Positions 16,278 through 25,367 are shown, counted from the stretch's first letter. The stretch: 64,000 nucleotides of DNA from an uncultured Cellvibrionales bacterium (GCA_913063225.1 CAJXYP010000009.1:1-64000); one strand, 5' to 3'. Program-made: numbers and translations. Notes: generated by a model not told the origin, from the letters alone.

Positions 16278-17216
16278 ATGACCTCAAGCACCTCACCAGT
16301 CAGCAATTGGAAGATAGATCAACTCGACGACCTCAGTGGCAAGCGATATTTCATCACCGGCGGCAACTCTGGCGTGGGCTTCGAAGCAGCAGCGCATCTC
16401 CGGCGATCCAACGCCTACGTCTTCATTGCTGCCCGCTCTGCTGAGAAGGGTAAGCAGGCCGTCATCGCACTGCGCAAGGTTACTGGAGCCGGAACGGTCA
16501 AACTCATCGAGCTGGATCTCGCCAGCGTCGACTCGATTCAGGCTGCGAACGCAGCGCTCCGCGAGCACACCGATGGGCTCGACGCAATAATCAATAACGC
16601 CGGAATCATGCAGACACCGCAACTGACGACTGCTGACGGCTTTGAGCTGCAATTCGGCACCAATCACCTTGGACACTTCCTTCTCAACCACCTGATGTTC
16701 GATCTGGTGGCGGCTCGTTCTGGACGCATCGTGCCCGTTAGCTCGATCGCCCACCACTCTGCGCCAGGCATCAATGTCGACGATCCGATGTTCTCGAAGG
16801 ACTATTCGCCGATGACCGTCTACTCACACAGCAAGCTAGCCAATCTGGTCTATGGCTTCGAATTGGCGCGCCGGCTCGAGGCCGCTGGGTCGGACCTGAA
16901 GTCGGTGTCTGTGCACCCAGGTTACTCGGCGACCAACCTGCAGAGCACTGGTCCTACCGGAATCTTCAAGGCGATCTACAAGGTCAGCAATAAGCTGATG
17001 GCTCAGCCGGCCTGTGCTGGCGCAATCCCCGAGGTTCTTGCAGCAGCTGGAAATGAAGCGCAGAACGGCGCTTACTTCGGTCCGACCAAGTTCGGTGACA
17101 TGCGAGGGCCCGTCGGAGAGAGCAAGATCTCCGATGCCGCGAAGAAAGTCGACGATGGCACTAAATTGTGGGAGTTGAGCGAACGCCTGCTAGGTATCGA
17201 GTGGAAGATCGGCTGA
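16278..17216 (+). CDS. Short-chain dehydrogenase/reductase (extended NAD(P)H oxidoreductase type)
   Basis: 312 aa. Classical SDR motifs are visible: TGGNSGVGFEAA (nucleotide-binding glycine motif, about residues 27-38), DLASVDS, NNAGIM, catalytic serine in VSSIAHHS and YSHSK (Y-x3-K). The C-terminus resembles retinol dehydrogenase/WWOX-like SDRs. It starts at ATG 16278 with AGGAG about seven bases upstream. Codon choice differs from all neighbours: third positions are mostly C or G (GGC, CTC, GAG, ATC), suggesting recent acquisition from a GC-rich genome. It is isolated, with no operon partner. The substrate is unknown. Confidence 0.88.
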   Translation: MTSSTSPVSNWKIDQLDDLSGKRYFITGGNSGVGFEAAAHLRRSNAYVFIAARSAEKGKQAVIALRKVTGAGTVKLIELDLASVDSIQAANAALREHTDGLDAIINNAGIMQTPQLTTADGFELQFGTNHLGHFLLNHLMFDLVAARSGRIVPVSSIAHHSAPGINVDDPMFSKDYSPMTVYSHSKLANLVYGFELARRLEAAGSDLKSVSVHPGYSATNLQSTGPTGIFKAIYKVSNKLMAQPACAGAIPEVLAAAGNEAQNGAYFGPTKFGDMRGPVGESKISDAAKKVDDGTKLWELSERLLGIEWKIG

Positions 17217-17236
17217 CCTCCTGACCTCCTGACCTC
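17213..17236 (+). repeat. Three perfect tandem copies of CTGACCTC at the SDR gene 3' end
   Basis: The unit CTGACCTC occurs three times without a gap; the first copy contains the TGA stop of the SDR gene (17214-17216). The stretch to about 17330 stays GC-rich like the SDR gene and holds no gene, so it may be part of the acquired segment. Confidence 0.7.
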
Positions 17237-17379
17237 TTCACCGCAGTCCGCAGTGGGTTCACCCGTCCATCACGAAGGTATGGCAAGCCGCTGGAACGCA
17301 GCGCGGTCCGCCTTTCCGACTGGTTTTATGACTTCGAATTTGAAAATTTACCAATAACTGCATAAGGCGATCAGCCTAA

Positions 17380-18447
17380 TCACTTCTTCCGCAAATAAAC
17401 GCCAGATTCCATATGCGGCGTAAAGGGAAATTGGTCAAATAGGGCGGTTGCAACAATCTCATGGGTCTCGCAAATCTGTTGCAGGTTGACCGCAAGGGTT
17501 TCTGGATTGCAGGATATATAGACTATGGACTCGAACTCTTGAGCAAAGGCGGTTGTTTTCTCGTCCATCCCCGCTCGAGGTGGGTCGACTAAAATATGGC
17601 TGAATTTGTAACTATCAATATCAATTTCGGCGAGACGCCGGAAAGGCCTTACTTTTTGTAGGGCTTCGCTTATTTCTTCTGCCGCCAAGCGCGCGCATTT
17701 TAAATTATCTACCGCGTTAGCCTCGATATTCCAGTTTAGCGCTCTGATGGAGCTTTTACTTATCTCGGTAGCGAGTACTTGATTGAAGCGTCTGCTAAGA
17801 GGGATGGTGAAGTTTCCATTGCCGCAATAGAGTTCGAGTAAATCACCCTGCTGTTGCCCGACCTGAGTTAGCGCCCAGTTAATCATTTCCTGGTTTATTA
17901 GGGCGTTTGGCTGAGTGAAGCTGCCTTCGATCTGCTGAAATTGATATTTCTGTTCATCAATATTCAGTACTTCAGTAACAAAATCGCTAGTCAGGCTTAT
18001 TTTCTGTTTGCGACTGCGCCCAATAATCTGAATTCCAAATTCCTTCTGAAGTGTTTCTCCTACCAGATTCCACTCTTCACCCAAGGGGCGGTGATATATC
18101 AATGTGACCAACATCTGCCCAGACAGAGTAGATAGAAATTCGATGCTGAATAGTCTGGTTTTTAGTTCTGATGCACTGTTAAGTCGAGCCAGCAGCTTTG
18201 GCATTAGCTCATTGATCGATTCGGATGCGGCGGGAAGGTTACCCAGACAATATAGTTCTTTACTACCGGGCTTATACATAGCGTAGCTGGCGATATCCCC
18301 TTCATGCCATATGCGGAATTCAGCCCGCTGCCGATAATGCGCTGCAGGCGATTTGAAAGCGCTGGGTGAGGGTGCAGAGAAGGGCGCGAGTAGATTACTC
18401 AGGCGTGTCAGTTTCTCATTGAATTGATTTTCGTAAGAACAGTTCAA
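17380..18447 (-). CDS. trmA: tRNA (uracil-5-)-methyltransferase TrmA
   Basis: 355 aa from TTG 18447, close to the length of E. coli TrmA. It makes 5-methyluridine at position 54 of tRNA using S-adenosylmethionine. The N-terminus has SPAAHYRQRAEFRIWHEGD, shared with TrmA; the methyltransferase domain has LLELYCGNGNFTIPLSRRF (SAM binding), ILVDPPRAGMD and YISCNPETLAVN with the catalytic cysteine, followed by DQFPFTPHMESG at the C-terminus. No ATG start fits and no clear Shine-Dalgarno site precedes the TTG, so the start is uncertain by a few codons. Confidence 0.92.
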   Translation of the reverse strand: MNCSYENQFNEKLTRLSNLLAPFSAPSPSAFKSPAAHYRQRAEFRIWHEGDIASYAMYKPGSKELYCLGNLPAASESINELMPKLLARLNSASELKTRLFSIEFLSTLSGQMLVTLIYHRPLGEEWNLVGETLQKEFGIQIIGRSRKQKISLTSDFVTEVLNIDEQKYQFQQIEGSFTQPNALINQEMINWALTQVGQQQGDLLELYCGNGNFTIPLSRRFNQVLATEISKSSIRALNWNIEANAVDNLKCARLAAEEISEALQKVRPFRRLAEIDIDSYKFSHILVDPPRAGMDEKTTAFAQEFESIVYISCNPETLAVNLQQICETHEIVATALFDQFPFTPHMESGVYLRKK

Positions 18448-18658
18448 GGTTTTATCAGTGTTTAGGGAATGGATTAATAGGTGGCTGCATTATACGCAGC
18501 CAGTAGTGTTGTTGGTATGCAGCTAGATGAGTTCGTGAAAGGTTAGAAAAAAACGGGAGAGCAGCACAAGAACTAGCTAGTTAATCCTCAGTATCTCCTT
18601 ATTTCACTCTGTGAGCAGGCGTACTATTTGCTCAGATATACATTTTGAGATAACTCAA

Positions 18659-19078
18659 ATGAAACTGATTTATTCTTTACTTCTTACGCCGCTGTTATTT
18701 GCCTGCGCGTCAAATCAAAACTTTCCCGGATACTCTGGTGTGATCATCGATACCAAAGGTGTTGATATTGCTGCCTATGAACGAGACCTGAGCGACTGCG
18801 AATCCTATGCTGCACAGGTTCCCGTTGTTGAAAGAGCTGCGACAGGAGCTGTTGTTGGTGCGGTAATAGGTGGAGCCGTAGGTGCTGTTCTCGACGGTGG
18901 CGATGGTGCTGAGCGAGGTGCTGGTGTTGGCGCTGTGAGTGGCACGCTGAGCAATGCTCAGAGCGGTCTCAGCGAAGAAGAGCAAGTGCTTAAAAATTGC
19001 ATGCAAGGTCGTGGATACAATGTTCTCAACGCAAATACCCAGCGCGGTTCATCAGGGCGCCGGATAACAAGCAGGTAG
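18659..19078 (+). CDS. Glycine-zipper outer-membrane lipoprotein
   Basis: About 139 aa. A lipoprotein signal, MKLIYSLLLTPLLFACASNQ, has its lipobox cysteine at residue 16. The centre, about residues 60-95, is glycine-zipper sequence of the type GAVVGAVIGGAVGAVLDGGD, as in SlyB/OsmB/YmgG-like proteins that insert into membranes. The end, LKNCMQGRGYNVLN, matches the C-terminal motif of glycine-zipper family proteins in which a second cysteine is paired with an earlier one (SDCESYA). ATG 18659 is preferred over the upstream start at 18611 because it begins the signal peptide. It probably has an envelope-stress or structural role; the exact function is unknown. Confidence 0.82.
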   Translation: MKLIYSLLLTPLLFACASNQNFPGYSGVIIDTKGVDIAAYERDLSDCESYAAQVPVVERAATGAVVGAVIGGAVGAVLDGGDGAERGAGVGAVSGTLSNAQSGLSEEEQVLKNCMQGRGYNVLNANTQRGSSGRRITSR

Positions 19079-19146
19079 TACCTACCCTTATGCGAACCCT
19101 TACTTTTTAACTCCTGTTGCTTAACCTTGGGGGGTTGCAGGGAGAA

Positions 19147-19180
19147 GCTAGTTGCTAGCGCATTGATGCTAGCAACTAGC
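19147..19180. terminator. Strong perfect hairpin between convergent genes
   Basis: Arms GCTAGTTGCTAGC and GCTAGCAACTAGC are fully complementary over 13 bases around an 8-base loop. It sits between the convergent lipoprotein and rhodanese-like genes. No uridine run follows on either strand, so it may act as a bidirectional terminator or 3'-end protector, not a classical intrinsic terminator. Confidence 0.5.
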
Positions 19181-19190
19181 CTCAAACCGT

Positions 19191-19631
19191 TTAATCGGCT
19201 TGTGCAAGTGACTCTAATTGTCGGCGCAAACCATCTAAGTTGTAGCCAGCAGCTGCCGCATTCGTCATTATTTCTTCGGTAGGTTTATGACCCGCTGAAG
19301 CGAGAGCCCAAAGCATGGTGCATCTTGTGCCGCTGCGACAGTATGCCAATACCGGCTTTTCGGCCTTTTCCATTAGATCCTGAAAGTCCGCTACGTCATT
19401 AAAAGTGATGGCGCCGGATACTACCGGCTGCGAATGGAAAGTTAATCCAGCCGCTGCTGCAGCTTCCGCAATAGACACAATACTGGGTTGCTCCGACTCT
19501 TCATTCTCTGGTCTATTGTTGATAATGGTTTTGAAACCAAAGCCCGCCAAATCAGTAAGATCGGAGGGGTCAATTTGCGGCAGGACAGAAATATCTTCGT
19601 CCAGCATTCTAGGTAGTAAATCTTCAGTCAT
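19191..19631 (-). CDS. TIGR01244-type sulfur transferase/phosphatase domain protein (Blh-like)
   Basis: About 146 aa. The family signature includes VLPQIDPSDLTDLAGFGFKT near the start, IINNRPENEE, and the active-site loop AYCRSGTRC followed by TMLWALA. The CRSGTR loop resembles both dual-specificity phosphatases and rhodanese-type sulfurtransferases. The family is the small domain found alone or fused to a metallo-beta-lactamase-fold persulfide dioxygenase (Blh). ATG 19631 has AAGGA eight bases upstream and is chosen over 19655. The neighbouring tusE supports a sulfur link, but substrate and reaction are inference. Confidence 0.82.
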   Translation of the reverse strand: MTEDLLPRMLDEDISVLPQIDPSDLTDLAGFGFKTIINNRPENEESEQPSIVSIAEAAAAAGLTFHSQPVVSGAITFNDVADFQDLMEKAEKPVLAYCRSGTRCTMLWALASAGHKPTEEIMTNAAAAGYNLDGLRRQLESLAQAD

Positions 19632-19676
19632 ATCTCGGTTCCTTATTGCCCTCAATCAAGGGCGGTTTTTAGTCAA

Positions 19677-20009
19677 TTAAAGACAGTTTTTCGGTTTGGG
19701 TAATCCCGCCAGGCGCGCCGCCATTTTTGCAGGACTGGATCCAAATAGCTTCATTAGATAAATACTCTTGGCTTTGTCCGGAGTCAATCTTTGGCGTACT
19801 TCTTTTACCAAACTACGCATAGACGGCGGTTCGTTGCCTTCAGCACAATACTCTCGCACCAAATTGATTATTTCCCAGTGGCTAGCGGAGGGCTCTATGC
19901 CGTGGGCCTCAAACAGCAACTCTGCAACCGCGGTCGACCAGGCGCCTGCATCAGTCAGAAAACCTTCATGATTGGTGTTTATGGTTATTCCATTGAGAAT
20001 AAGTGGCAT
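19677..20009 (-). CDS. tusE: TusE/DsrC-family sulfur relay protein
   Basis: 110 aa. DsrC-family features are evident: EGFLTDAGAWSTAVAELLFE, then HWEIINLVREYC near residue 45-56, a central KEVRQRLTPDKAKSIYLMKLF and the conserved penultimate cysteine at the C-terminus (PKPKNCL). TusE accepts persulfide sulfur from TusBCD and passes it to MnmA for 2-thiouridine in tRNA. Only the C-terminal cysteine characteristic of TusE needs to be present for that role; the other cysteine, at YC, is not at the second DsrC position with certainty. tusE next to a Bax-inhibitor-1 gene recalls the yccK-yccA pair of E. coli. Confidence 0.85.
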   Translation of the reverse strand: MPLILNGITINTNHEGFLTDAGAWSTAVAELLFEAHGIEPSASHWEIINLVREYCAEGNEPPSMRSLVKEVRQRLTPDKAKSIYLMKLFGSSPAKMAARLAGLPKPKNCL

Positions 20010-20037
20010 AAGGTGATGTTAGCTAAGTTCTGTAGGT

Positions 20038-20064
20038 AAAAAAAATCCCGGACGAGCCGGGATT
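20038..20064 (-). terminator. Rho-independent terminator of the Bax-inhibitor-1 gene
   Basis: On the minus strand the arms AATCCCGG and CCGGGATT flank a 5-base loop and are followed by a run of eight Ts. It lies 24 bp after the stop of the gene at 20088 and before tusE, so the two genes are probably separate units. Confidence 0.88.
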
Positions 20065-20087
20065 ATGCATTTTTAATGGCTTAAAGG

Positions 20088-20753
20088 TTAGTCGTTAGAC
20101 ATACCGATTAGCGAAAGCAACGACAAGAATATGTTATAGATGCTTACAAATAGAGTAACCGTGGCGCTTATGTAGTTGGTTTCACCGCCGTGGATAATAC
20201 GGCTGGTTTGCCACATCATCAAACCGCTGCTGAGTACCAGAAACATAGAGCTTACAGCCAGCGCCAAACCTTGAATCTGCAAAAATACATTGGCGATACC
20301 CGCGATAAAGGCAACTAGGATGCCAGTCATCAAAAAGCCGCTCATAAAGTTGAGGTTTTTCTTGGTAGTTAGCACGTAAGCTGAAGAAACGAAGAAAATA
20401 GTCGCTGTGCCGCCTAAGGCTAAGGCAATAGGTTCAAAGCCAGTTGCGCTCATATAGGCATTCAAGATAGGGGCAAGGGTTAGGCCAAGCCAGCCAGTAA
20501 GGGCGAAGACCCAGAATATTCCCCAAACACCATTTTTGGTTTTCTCAACAGCGAAAAGAATCCCCACGTAGGGGAGCAGCATCCAAAGGCCCATATAAGG
20601 CATGTTTAGTGCCATTCCGCCGACCGCACAAAGGGCGCTAAAAGTAAGCGTCATGCCTAAAAGGAAATAAGTGTTTCGTAATACCTTAAGAGCAGAGTCG
20701 CTAATTTCGACGGCAGCGGTGCCCATCGGGTTGGCTACATTGTAATCGGACAT
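20088..20753 (-). CDS. yccA: Bax inhibitor-1/YccA family inner membrane protein
   Basis: 221 aa with about seven hydrophobic helices. The BI-1 family pattern shows in VLRNTYFLLGMTLTFSALC near the start, FWVFALTGWLGLTLAPILN, YVLTTKKNLNFMSGFL, and an end that contains the acidic NYISATVTLFVSIYNIFLS. E. coli YccA modulates the membrane protease FtsH; related proteins are calcium leak channels. A strong terminator follows at 20038. Functional equivalence to YccA is inferred from family and neighbourhood. Confidence 0.88.
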   Translation of the reverse strand: MSDYNVANPMGTAAVEISDSALKVLRNTYFLLGMTLTFSALCAVGGMALNMPYMGLWMLLPYVGILFAVEKTKNGVWGIFWVFALTGWLGLTLAPILNAYMSATGFEPIALALGGTATIFFVSSAYVLTTKKNLNFMSGFLMTGILVAFIAGIANVFLQIQGLALAVSSMFLVLSSGLMMWQTSRIIHGGETNYISATVTLFVSIYNIFLSLLSLIGMSND

Positions 20754-20911
20754 ATTGCTTTCTCCTGATTCAGTGAAAATGTCTCGCTACTATTTATTTC
20801 GATAGATAGCTTGTTTAGTTAGATAGCAACGAAGATGAATCGTCACTTGCATAGAGTATTGTGGCGCGCGTCTGCAATTTCAAGCAGGTTTTACGCAATG
20901 GTAATTTAATC

Positions 20912-22585
20912 CTAGTTGGCTTGTGGATACAGAGGCGGCAGAGCTGAGCTAGCAGGTCGGTTTTTTGGGTTAGATTTTCGTATTTTTTTAAGTTCAAGCG
21001 ATAGCTCATTCATGCTTGGTACCTCTGCACCGACTTTACCGTAAACCGATTTTTCTAACTGCATTAACTCATCGGTAGCTTGTTTCGAAAGTCTTTGTTT
21101 AAGGTTCTGAATAGCTGAGGCCGGTTCGTCTGGCCAAAAGGCTCTAGACCAATTTTCTATGCTGGTTCTTAGGGGCATCGCACTAGCGTTCTTAAGGTCT
21201 TTCTGTAATTGAACCCAAACAGCTTTCTCAGCAGTATGTGTATTTTCTATTTCCGTGGAGGCACCTTTTGAAGATCTCGTGCGCCACAAAAGCCAAGCCA
21301 GCAGCAAAGACACAAGGGTCATAGTTGCGCTTATCCATTGCCAGATAGGGTTGCTGAAGTTAGAGCTCACCAATGCTAGATCGTTATTGGAATTTGCTAA
21401 TTCAAAGCTCTCGGGTGGGGCGAGTGATTCGGTTAGCTCGGCTTCTAATATATTGATAGTCTGGGCAGGCAAAACGGCCTCTTTCCAGGCAGATTCTTTG
21501 GTATCCCACCAGGGGATACGTATTTCCGATAGTACCATCTCACCGGCTATGGTCGGGACTATTGCCGCTGATTCTCTGCGTATGCCAATAAGATTGTCGG
21601 CACTGGTCTGAACCAGTAGTTCCGGCTGATCCGCATATATTTTGAACTGATCGTTAGCAGGAGAGGGCAGTGGCGGAATGGTTTCCGGCCTTTGGCCGTA
21701 TGCAACAACCGAAATACTGCGGGTTATAGGTTCGCCTACTCTAATTTGTGTAAGTCCGGTGGCACCATTCAAACCAGGCCATTCAGCTTCTATTCGAACA
21801 TCTTCCGCCGGAAACCAGTTTTGCTCTGAGCCGGCAGCTTCTACCACTACCGACGTCGCTGGGCTCCGTGCCAGGGCACGCTGGCCACTGCCGCCAAAGG
21901 GATCAAAGACACTGCGGCTAGAACCAATAACGCCACTGAATAGTTGCGCCGGTATTTCCAAGGTTCCCGGTTGGTCGGCAAATACCGCATATACCCATTC
22001 AACTATTTGCCAGGTAACGCCATTTTGTACCTGCGTAAACTGTTGTTGTTCTAGTAAAGACACCTCGGCGCCCTGAATTTGAAGACTGTCTCCGGATAAG
22101 TTGCTGACCTGACTTGAAGCAACAAGGCGCACGGTTACCAAAAGCTGTTGCATACTAAGAATCGAATCTTGGCTGACTTCGAGCTCAGCGTTTATTGGTT
22201 GGCTGCGAGCTCCAGCCGCGCTGGTCTCATCAACTTGCAGATTGATGGCTTCACTAAAATTACCGTCGATCTGAAAACTTGGAATCACCAATTGGCCTGA
22301 TCGCTTCGGCAGAAGAATTAGCGTCCACCGCGTAGTCACGTCCTGCCTGCCGTTAATTATGCTGACCTGAGAAGTGGTTGAGTTGTTAAGAATCTCAAAA
22401 TCCTGTTGTAAAGAGGAAAAGTCGAGATTTTCGGTACCAACGCGCTCGTCGTATTCCAATACCAAGCTTAGGGTTTCGTTGAGACCCATACTAGCCCGGT
22501 CAACTCTACTGACCAAATTGTCCGCCATAGCGGCGCTAGTCAGAATCAGTAGAAAAAATAGGGCCAAATATTTTGCTGGTTTCAC
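20912..22585 (-). CDS. batD: BatD-like protein (aerotolerance operon)
   Basis: 557 aa. A signal peptide, LALFFLLILTSAAMA, starts the protein, followed by beta-rich repeats: VDRASMGLNETLSLVLEYD, then FEILNNSTTSQVSIINGRQ, TRWTLILLPKRSGQLVIPSF, the hallmark of BatD (oxygen tolerance) proteins. A membrane helix (WISATMTLVSLLLAWLLWR, about residue 430) leaves a cytoplasmic helical tail. The protein would project its bulk into the periplasm. It is the last gene of the moxR-bat operon, and its start codon overlaps the end of the preceding gene by one base. The exact role of Bat proteins is not settled. Confidence 0.88.
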   Translation of the reverse strand: MKPAKYLALFFLLILTSAAMADNLVSRVDRASMGLNETLSLVLEYDERVGTENLDFSSLQQDFEILNNSTTSQVSIINGRQDVTTRWTLILLPKRSGQLVIPSFQIDGNFSEAINLQVDETSAAGARSQPINAELEVSQDSILSMQQLLVTVRLVASSQVSNLSGDSLQIQGAEVSLLEQQQFTQVQNGVTWQIVEWVYAVFADQPGTLEIPAQLFSGVIGSSRSVFDPFGGSGQRALARSPATSVVVEAAGSEQNWFPAEDVRIEAEWPGLNGATGLTQIRVGEPITRSISVVAYGQRPETIPPLPSPANDQFKIYADQPELLVQTSADNLIGIRRESAAIVPTIAGEMVLSEIRIPWWDTKESAWKEAVLPAQTINILEAELTESLAPPESFELANSNNDLALVSSNFSNPIWQWISATMTLVSLLLAWLLWRTRSSKGASTEIENTHTAEKAVWVQLQKDLKNASAMPLRTSIENWSRAFWPDEPASAIQNLKQRLSKQATDELMQLEKSVYGKVGAEVPSMNELSLELKKIRKSNPKNRPASSALPPLYPQAN

Positions 22586-24360
22586 TAGTATCTTTCCTCC
22601 TCGGATTGCCCCGGTGTCGGCGGCAGGAATCGGCGCTGCTGCTGGTAGAGCTGGGATTCGTATTCAAATTTTCTGCGAAGCAATCCACTGGGATCATCGG
22701 GAATCGCACGTAACCATTGTTCACTGCTTGGAGATAGCTCTTCAGGTGTCTCTTCAGCCGCTGCCATGGCTGCTTGTGCTTCAGCCTCGGCCTCTTCTTC
22801 GCTTTGTTCTTCGGCGGCCTGCTGTTCCGATTCCGATTCTTCGGACTCTTCCTCTGAGGCTTGTTGCTCTTGTTCGTCACCGGGCTGTTGGTCTGATTCC
22901 TGCTGATCTGTAGATTCAGACTCAGAATTTGACTCAGAGCCTTCTTCGCCGGGTTCTCCCTGCTGTTGCTCTTGGTTTTCTTGACCTTCTTGCTGTTCTT
23001 GTTCTTGTTGCTGCAATAACTGCGCCACGATATCGCGATTAAATTGGGCGTTTTCGTGGCTCGGATTTTCCTCCGCAAAGGCGGTTAGCGCAGCCAAGGA
23101 CTCTTCCAGAAGTTCAGCTTTAGCTAGACTGGTTCCCAAATCATATAAAGAGGATTCTTCTGTTTGTGCGAATAATTCAAGAGCGTTCTCGTAATCTTCG
23201 GCTTGATAGGTAGAAAAAGCTTTCCAATCCGGAGATTCGAACTGGGCTGCAGCACCCTGGGCATCGCCCTGTTCTAGTTTCTCTAGCGCTTGCTGATCTG
23301 GTGTTTGCCATAGGTCTTGCCAAATCCCTGCTTCAGCTTGGTTTGATGGCAATGAGAGGATCATTACAAAGGGCAGTGCAAAGATTAGGTCTCGACGAAA
23401 TGCCATAAGCGCCAGTGGAATTAACAGAATAACCAGTAAATAGCCGGCATCGTGCCACGAGTCATAGCTGGTTTCTGTTAGTGCGTCCGCGTCTGCTTGT
23501 GGGCTATCGATATGATCCAGTAAATAATTAATATCTGAATCATCCGCTTGGATTTCTATATAGCGCCCGGAATTTCGACCGGCCAGTATTTGCAGTTCAT
23601 TTCTGTTTAACCGCGCCAGCACAATGTCGCCGCGGCCGTCTCGATAGAAATTGCCTGCATTGACCGGGATGGGTGCTCCCTCAACACGGCCTACGCCTAA
23701 AATCGAAAGGTGAATGCCAATAGGTAGCATATCGCTAATGGTCTTTTGGGCCTCCGGGGTAACACCGTCCGTCACCAGTAAAAGGTGTCCGTTGTTTTCG
23801 AAACCAGCAGAAGCCAGTAATTCCAAACCAAGCTCGATGGCGGCCTCGGTATTGCTTCCGGGTTGCGGCATAACTTCCGGGCTAAGCGCAGGCATTAGCG
23901 CCTCGATAGTATTAGCGTCGTCCGTCAATGGGCTAACGCGATGGGCGCTGCCTGAATAGGCGATTAGAGCGGTCTGTCCATCCTCGCGTTGGCGTAACAG
24001 GTCAGTTATTTTTAGGCGGGCGCGCGTTATGCGATTTGGCGGTATATCAGCTGCCAGCATGGAAGGGGACAGGTCCAGAAGAACAACCAATGCCGCAGCA
24101 TTTTCTGTGGTGGGTACCGGACGTTTTTCCCAGCTGGGGCCGGCCAAGGCTAAGCATGCAATTATCCCGGCCATGGCAAATATCAGGCTGTGTTTCCAAT
24201 GACTAATACTGCTGCGATTTATTAATAGCCTTAGTTTGTTGGCCGCAATATGTGGTGCCCAGCTATTAGATGTTGTGGATTGACTGATAAAAAATGCGAT
24301 CAGAATTACCAGGGGAATAATCAGCAGGAATAATGGCCGTAGAAAGTGAAATTCGCTCAT
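22585..24360 (-). CDS. batB: VWA and TPR protein, BatB-BatC fusion
   Basis: 591 aa. Two N-terminal membrane helices are followed by a von Willebrand A domain with the MIDAS motif LLDLSPSM (D-x-S-x-S) and GSNTEAAIELG. A third helix near residue 310 (YLLVILLIPLALMAFRRD) precedes a TPR-like region with LEKLEQGDAQGAAAQFESPD and SLAKAELLEESLAALTAF. The tail, about residues 440-550, is extremely rich in Q, E and S. BatB and BatC are separate in Bacteroides, so this is a natural fusion. An antisense frame across the repetitive tail is a low-complexity shadow. The start overlaps batA by four bases. Confidence 0.87.
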   Translation of the reverse strand: MSEFHFLRPLFLLIIPLVILIAFFISQSTTSNSWAPHIAANKLRLLINRSSISHWKHSLIFAMAGIIACLALAGPSWEKRPVPTTENAAALVVLLDLSPSMLAADIPPNRITRARLKITDLLRQREDGQTALIAYSGSAHRVSPLTDDANTIEALMPALSPEVMPQPGSNTEAAIELGLELLASAGFENNGHLLLVTDGVTPEAQKTISDMLPIGIHLSILGVGRVEGAPIPVNAGNFYRDGRGDIVLARLNRNELQILAGRNSGRYIEIQADDSDINYLLDHIDSPQADADALTETSYDSWHDAGYLLVILLIPLALMAFRRDLIFALPFVMILSLPSNQAEAGIWQDLWQTPDQQALEKLEQGDAQGAAAQFESPDWKAFSTYQAEDYENALELFAQTEESSLYDLGTSLAKAELLEESLAALTAFAEENPSHENAQFNRDIVAQLLQQQEQEQQEGQENQEQQQGEPGEEGSESNSESESTDQQESDQQPGDEQEQQASEEESEESESEQQAAEEQSEEEAEAEAQAAMAAAEETPEELSPSSEQWLRAIPDDPSGLLRRKFEYESQLYQQQRRFLPPTPGQSEEERY

Positions 24361-25367
24361 GCGGATCGGCCTCGCAGAGCTAAAGTTTTGGACGCGATAA
24401 CAGAAATCAGCGCCCAGAATAAGGATAGTCCGATTGCCAGCCCAAGGGGCCAGTGGAATAGGCTTTTTTGTGGCCTAAAAGTGACGTCTTCCGGAACGGG
24501 TTCCAGCTGGTCCAAATATCTATAGATATTATCCAGCTCTTCAGGGTCGCGAGCTCTAAAATATTGGCCACCTGTAGTTTCAGCTACTTCTCTGAGCGTA
24601 ACCTCGTCGAGGTCGGCAGAAGGATTAACCTGTCTAGATAATCCAAAGAAGCTGTTCACCGAAATAGATTCCGCACCAACGCCTATCGTGTGAATACGTA
24701 TTCCGGCTTCGGCAGCTACTTTTGCAGCCTCGCTGGGGTCGGTGCCGGCAGTATTTGCTCCGTCTGTAAGTAGAATAACTACGCGGCTTTCAGCTGGCCG
24801 GTCTCTGAGCCGTTTTACCGCTAGACCGATGGCGTCGCCAATCGCGGTGGCGTTGCCGGCAAACCCGGGCTGGGCTTCGAGCAATTGAGTTTCTACGGTA
24901 TCTCTATCGAAGGTAAGGGGTGTCTGTAGATAGCCTTGCTGGGCAAATAGGATCAATCCGACACGATCTCCTTGTCTGCGCTGGACAAAATCGCTTACCA
25001 CAGCTTTAACCGCCTCTACTCGCGATACAAGGCTGCCGCGTACCTGCATATCTTCTTCACGCATACTCTGGGAGATATCAACCGCTAGCAGAAGATCTCT
25101 GCCGGCTTGCGGAACAGGAACAGGTTCGCCAAGCCAGGTGGGTCTCGCCGAAGCTGATACCAAAAGTACCCAGATGATCGATGCCACCAGAAACTTTAAC
25201 CAGCCACGACGTCTCACAGAGCTCTGTTGAGATTGCGCTCGGACCAATTGCTGGAATAGGGGGTAGCGAAGGGCCGGCCGTGAAGAGGCTTTACGGCGAT
25301 CAATAAGCCATACCAGTATGGGCAGGGGTAGAATGGCAAAGGCCCATATCCAAAGCCACTCAAGCAT
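24357..25367 (-). CDS. batA: VWA-domain membrane protein BatA
   Basis: 336 aa. N-terminal helix (LWIWAFAILPLPILVWLI), a second at about residue 60, then a VWA domain with the MIDAS motif LLAVDISQSMREED, the threonine in GDRVGLILFAQQGYLQTPLT and the aspartate in VVILLTDGANTAGT, and a C-terminal helix. VWA domains bind partners through a metal ion; MoxR-type ATPases act on them. It overlaps batB by four bases and the upstream DUF4381 gene by eight, so translation is coupled. Confidence 0.9.
   Translation of the reverse strand: MLEWLWIWAFAILPLPILVWLIDRRKASSRPALRYPLFQQLVRAQSQQSSVRRRGWLKFLVASIIWVLLVSASARPTWLGEPVPVPQAGRDLLLAVDISQSMREEDMQVRGSLVSRVEAVKAVVSDFVQRRQGDRVGLILFAQQGYLQTPLTFDRDTVETQLLEAQPGFAGNATAIGDAIGLAVKRLRDRPAESRVVILLTDGANTAGTDPSEAAKVAAEAGIRIHTIGVGAESISVNSFFGLSRQVNPSADLDEVTLREVAETTGGQYFRARDPEELDNIYRYLDQLEPVPEDVTFRPQKSLFHWPLGLAIGLSLFWALISVIASKTLALRGRSA

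Noticed and set aside
22536..23078. 180-codon minus-strand frame and the overlapping 22374-22913 plus-strand frame
   Set aside because: Shadows of the Q/E/S-rich tail of batBC; their composition (long K/N/R stretches or S/R/L stretches) follows from the low-complexity code.
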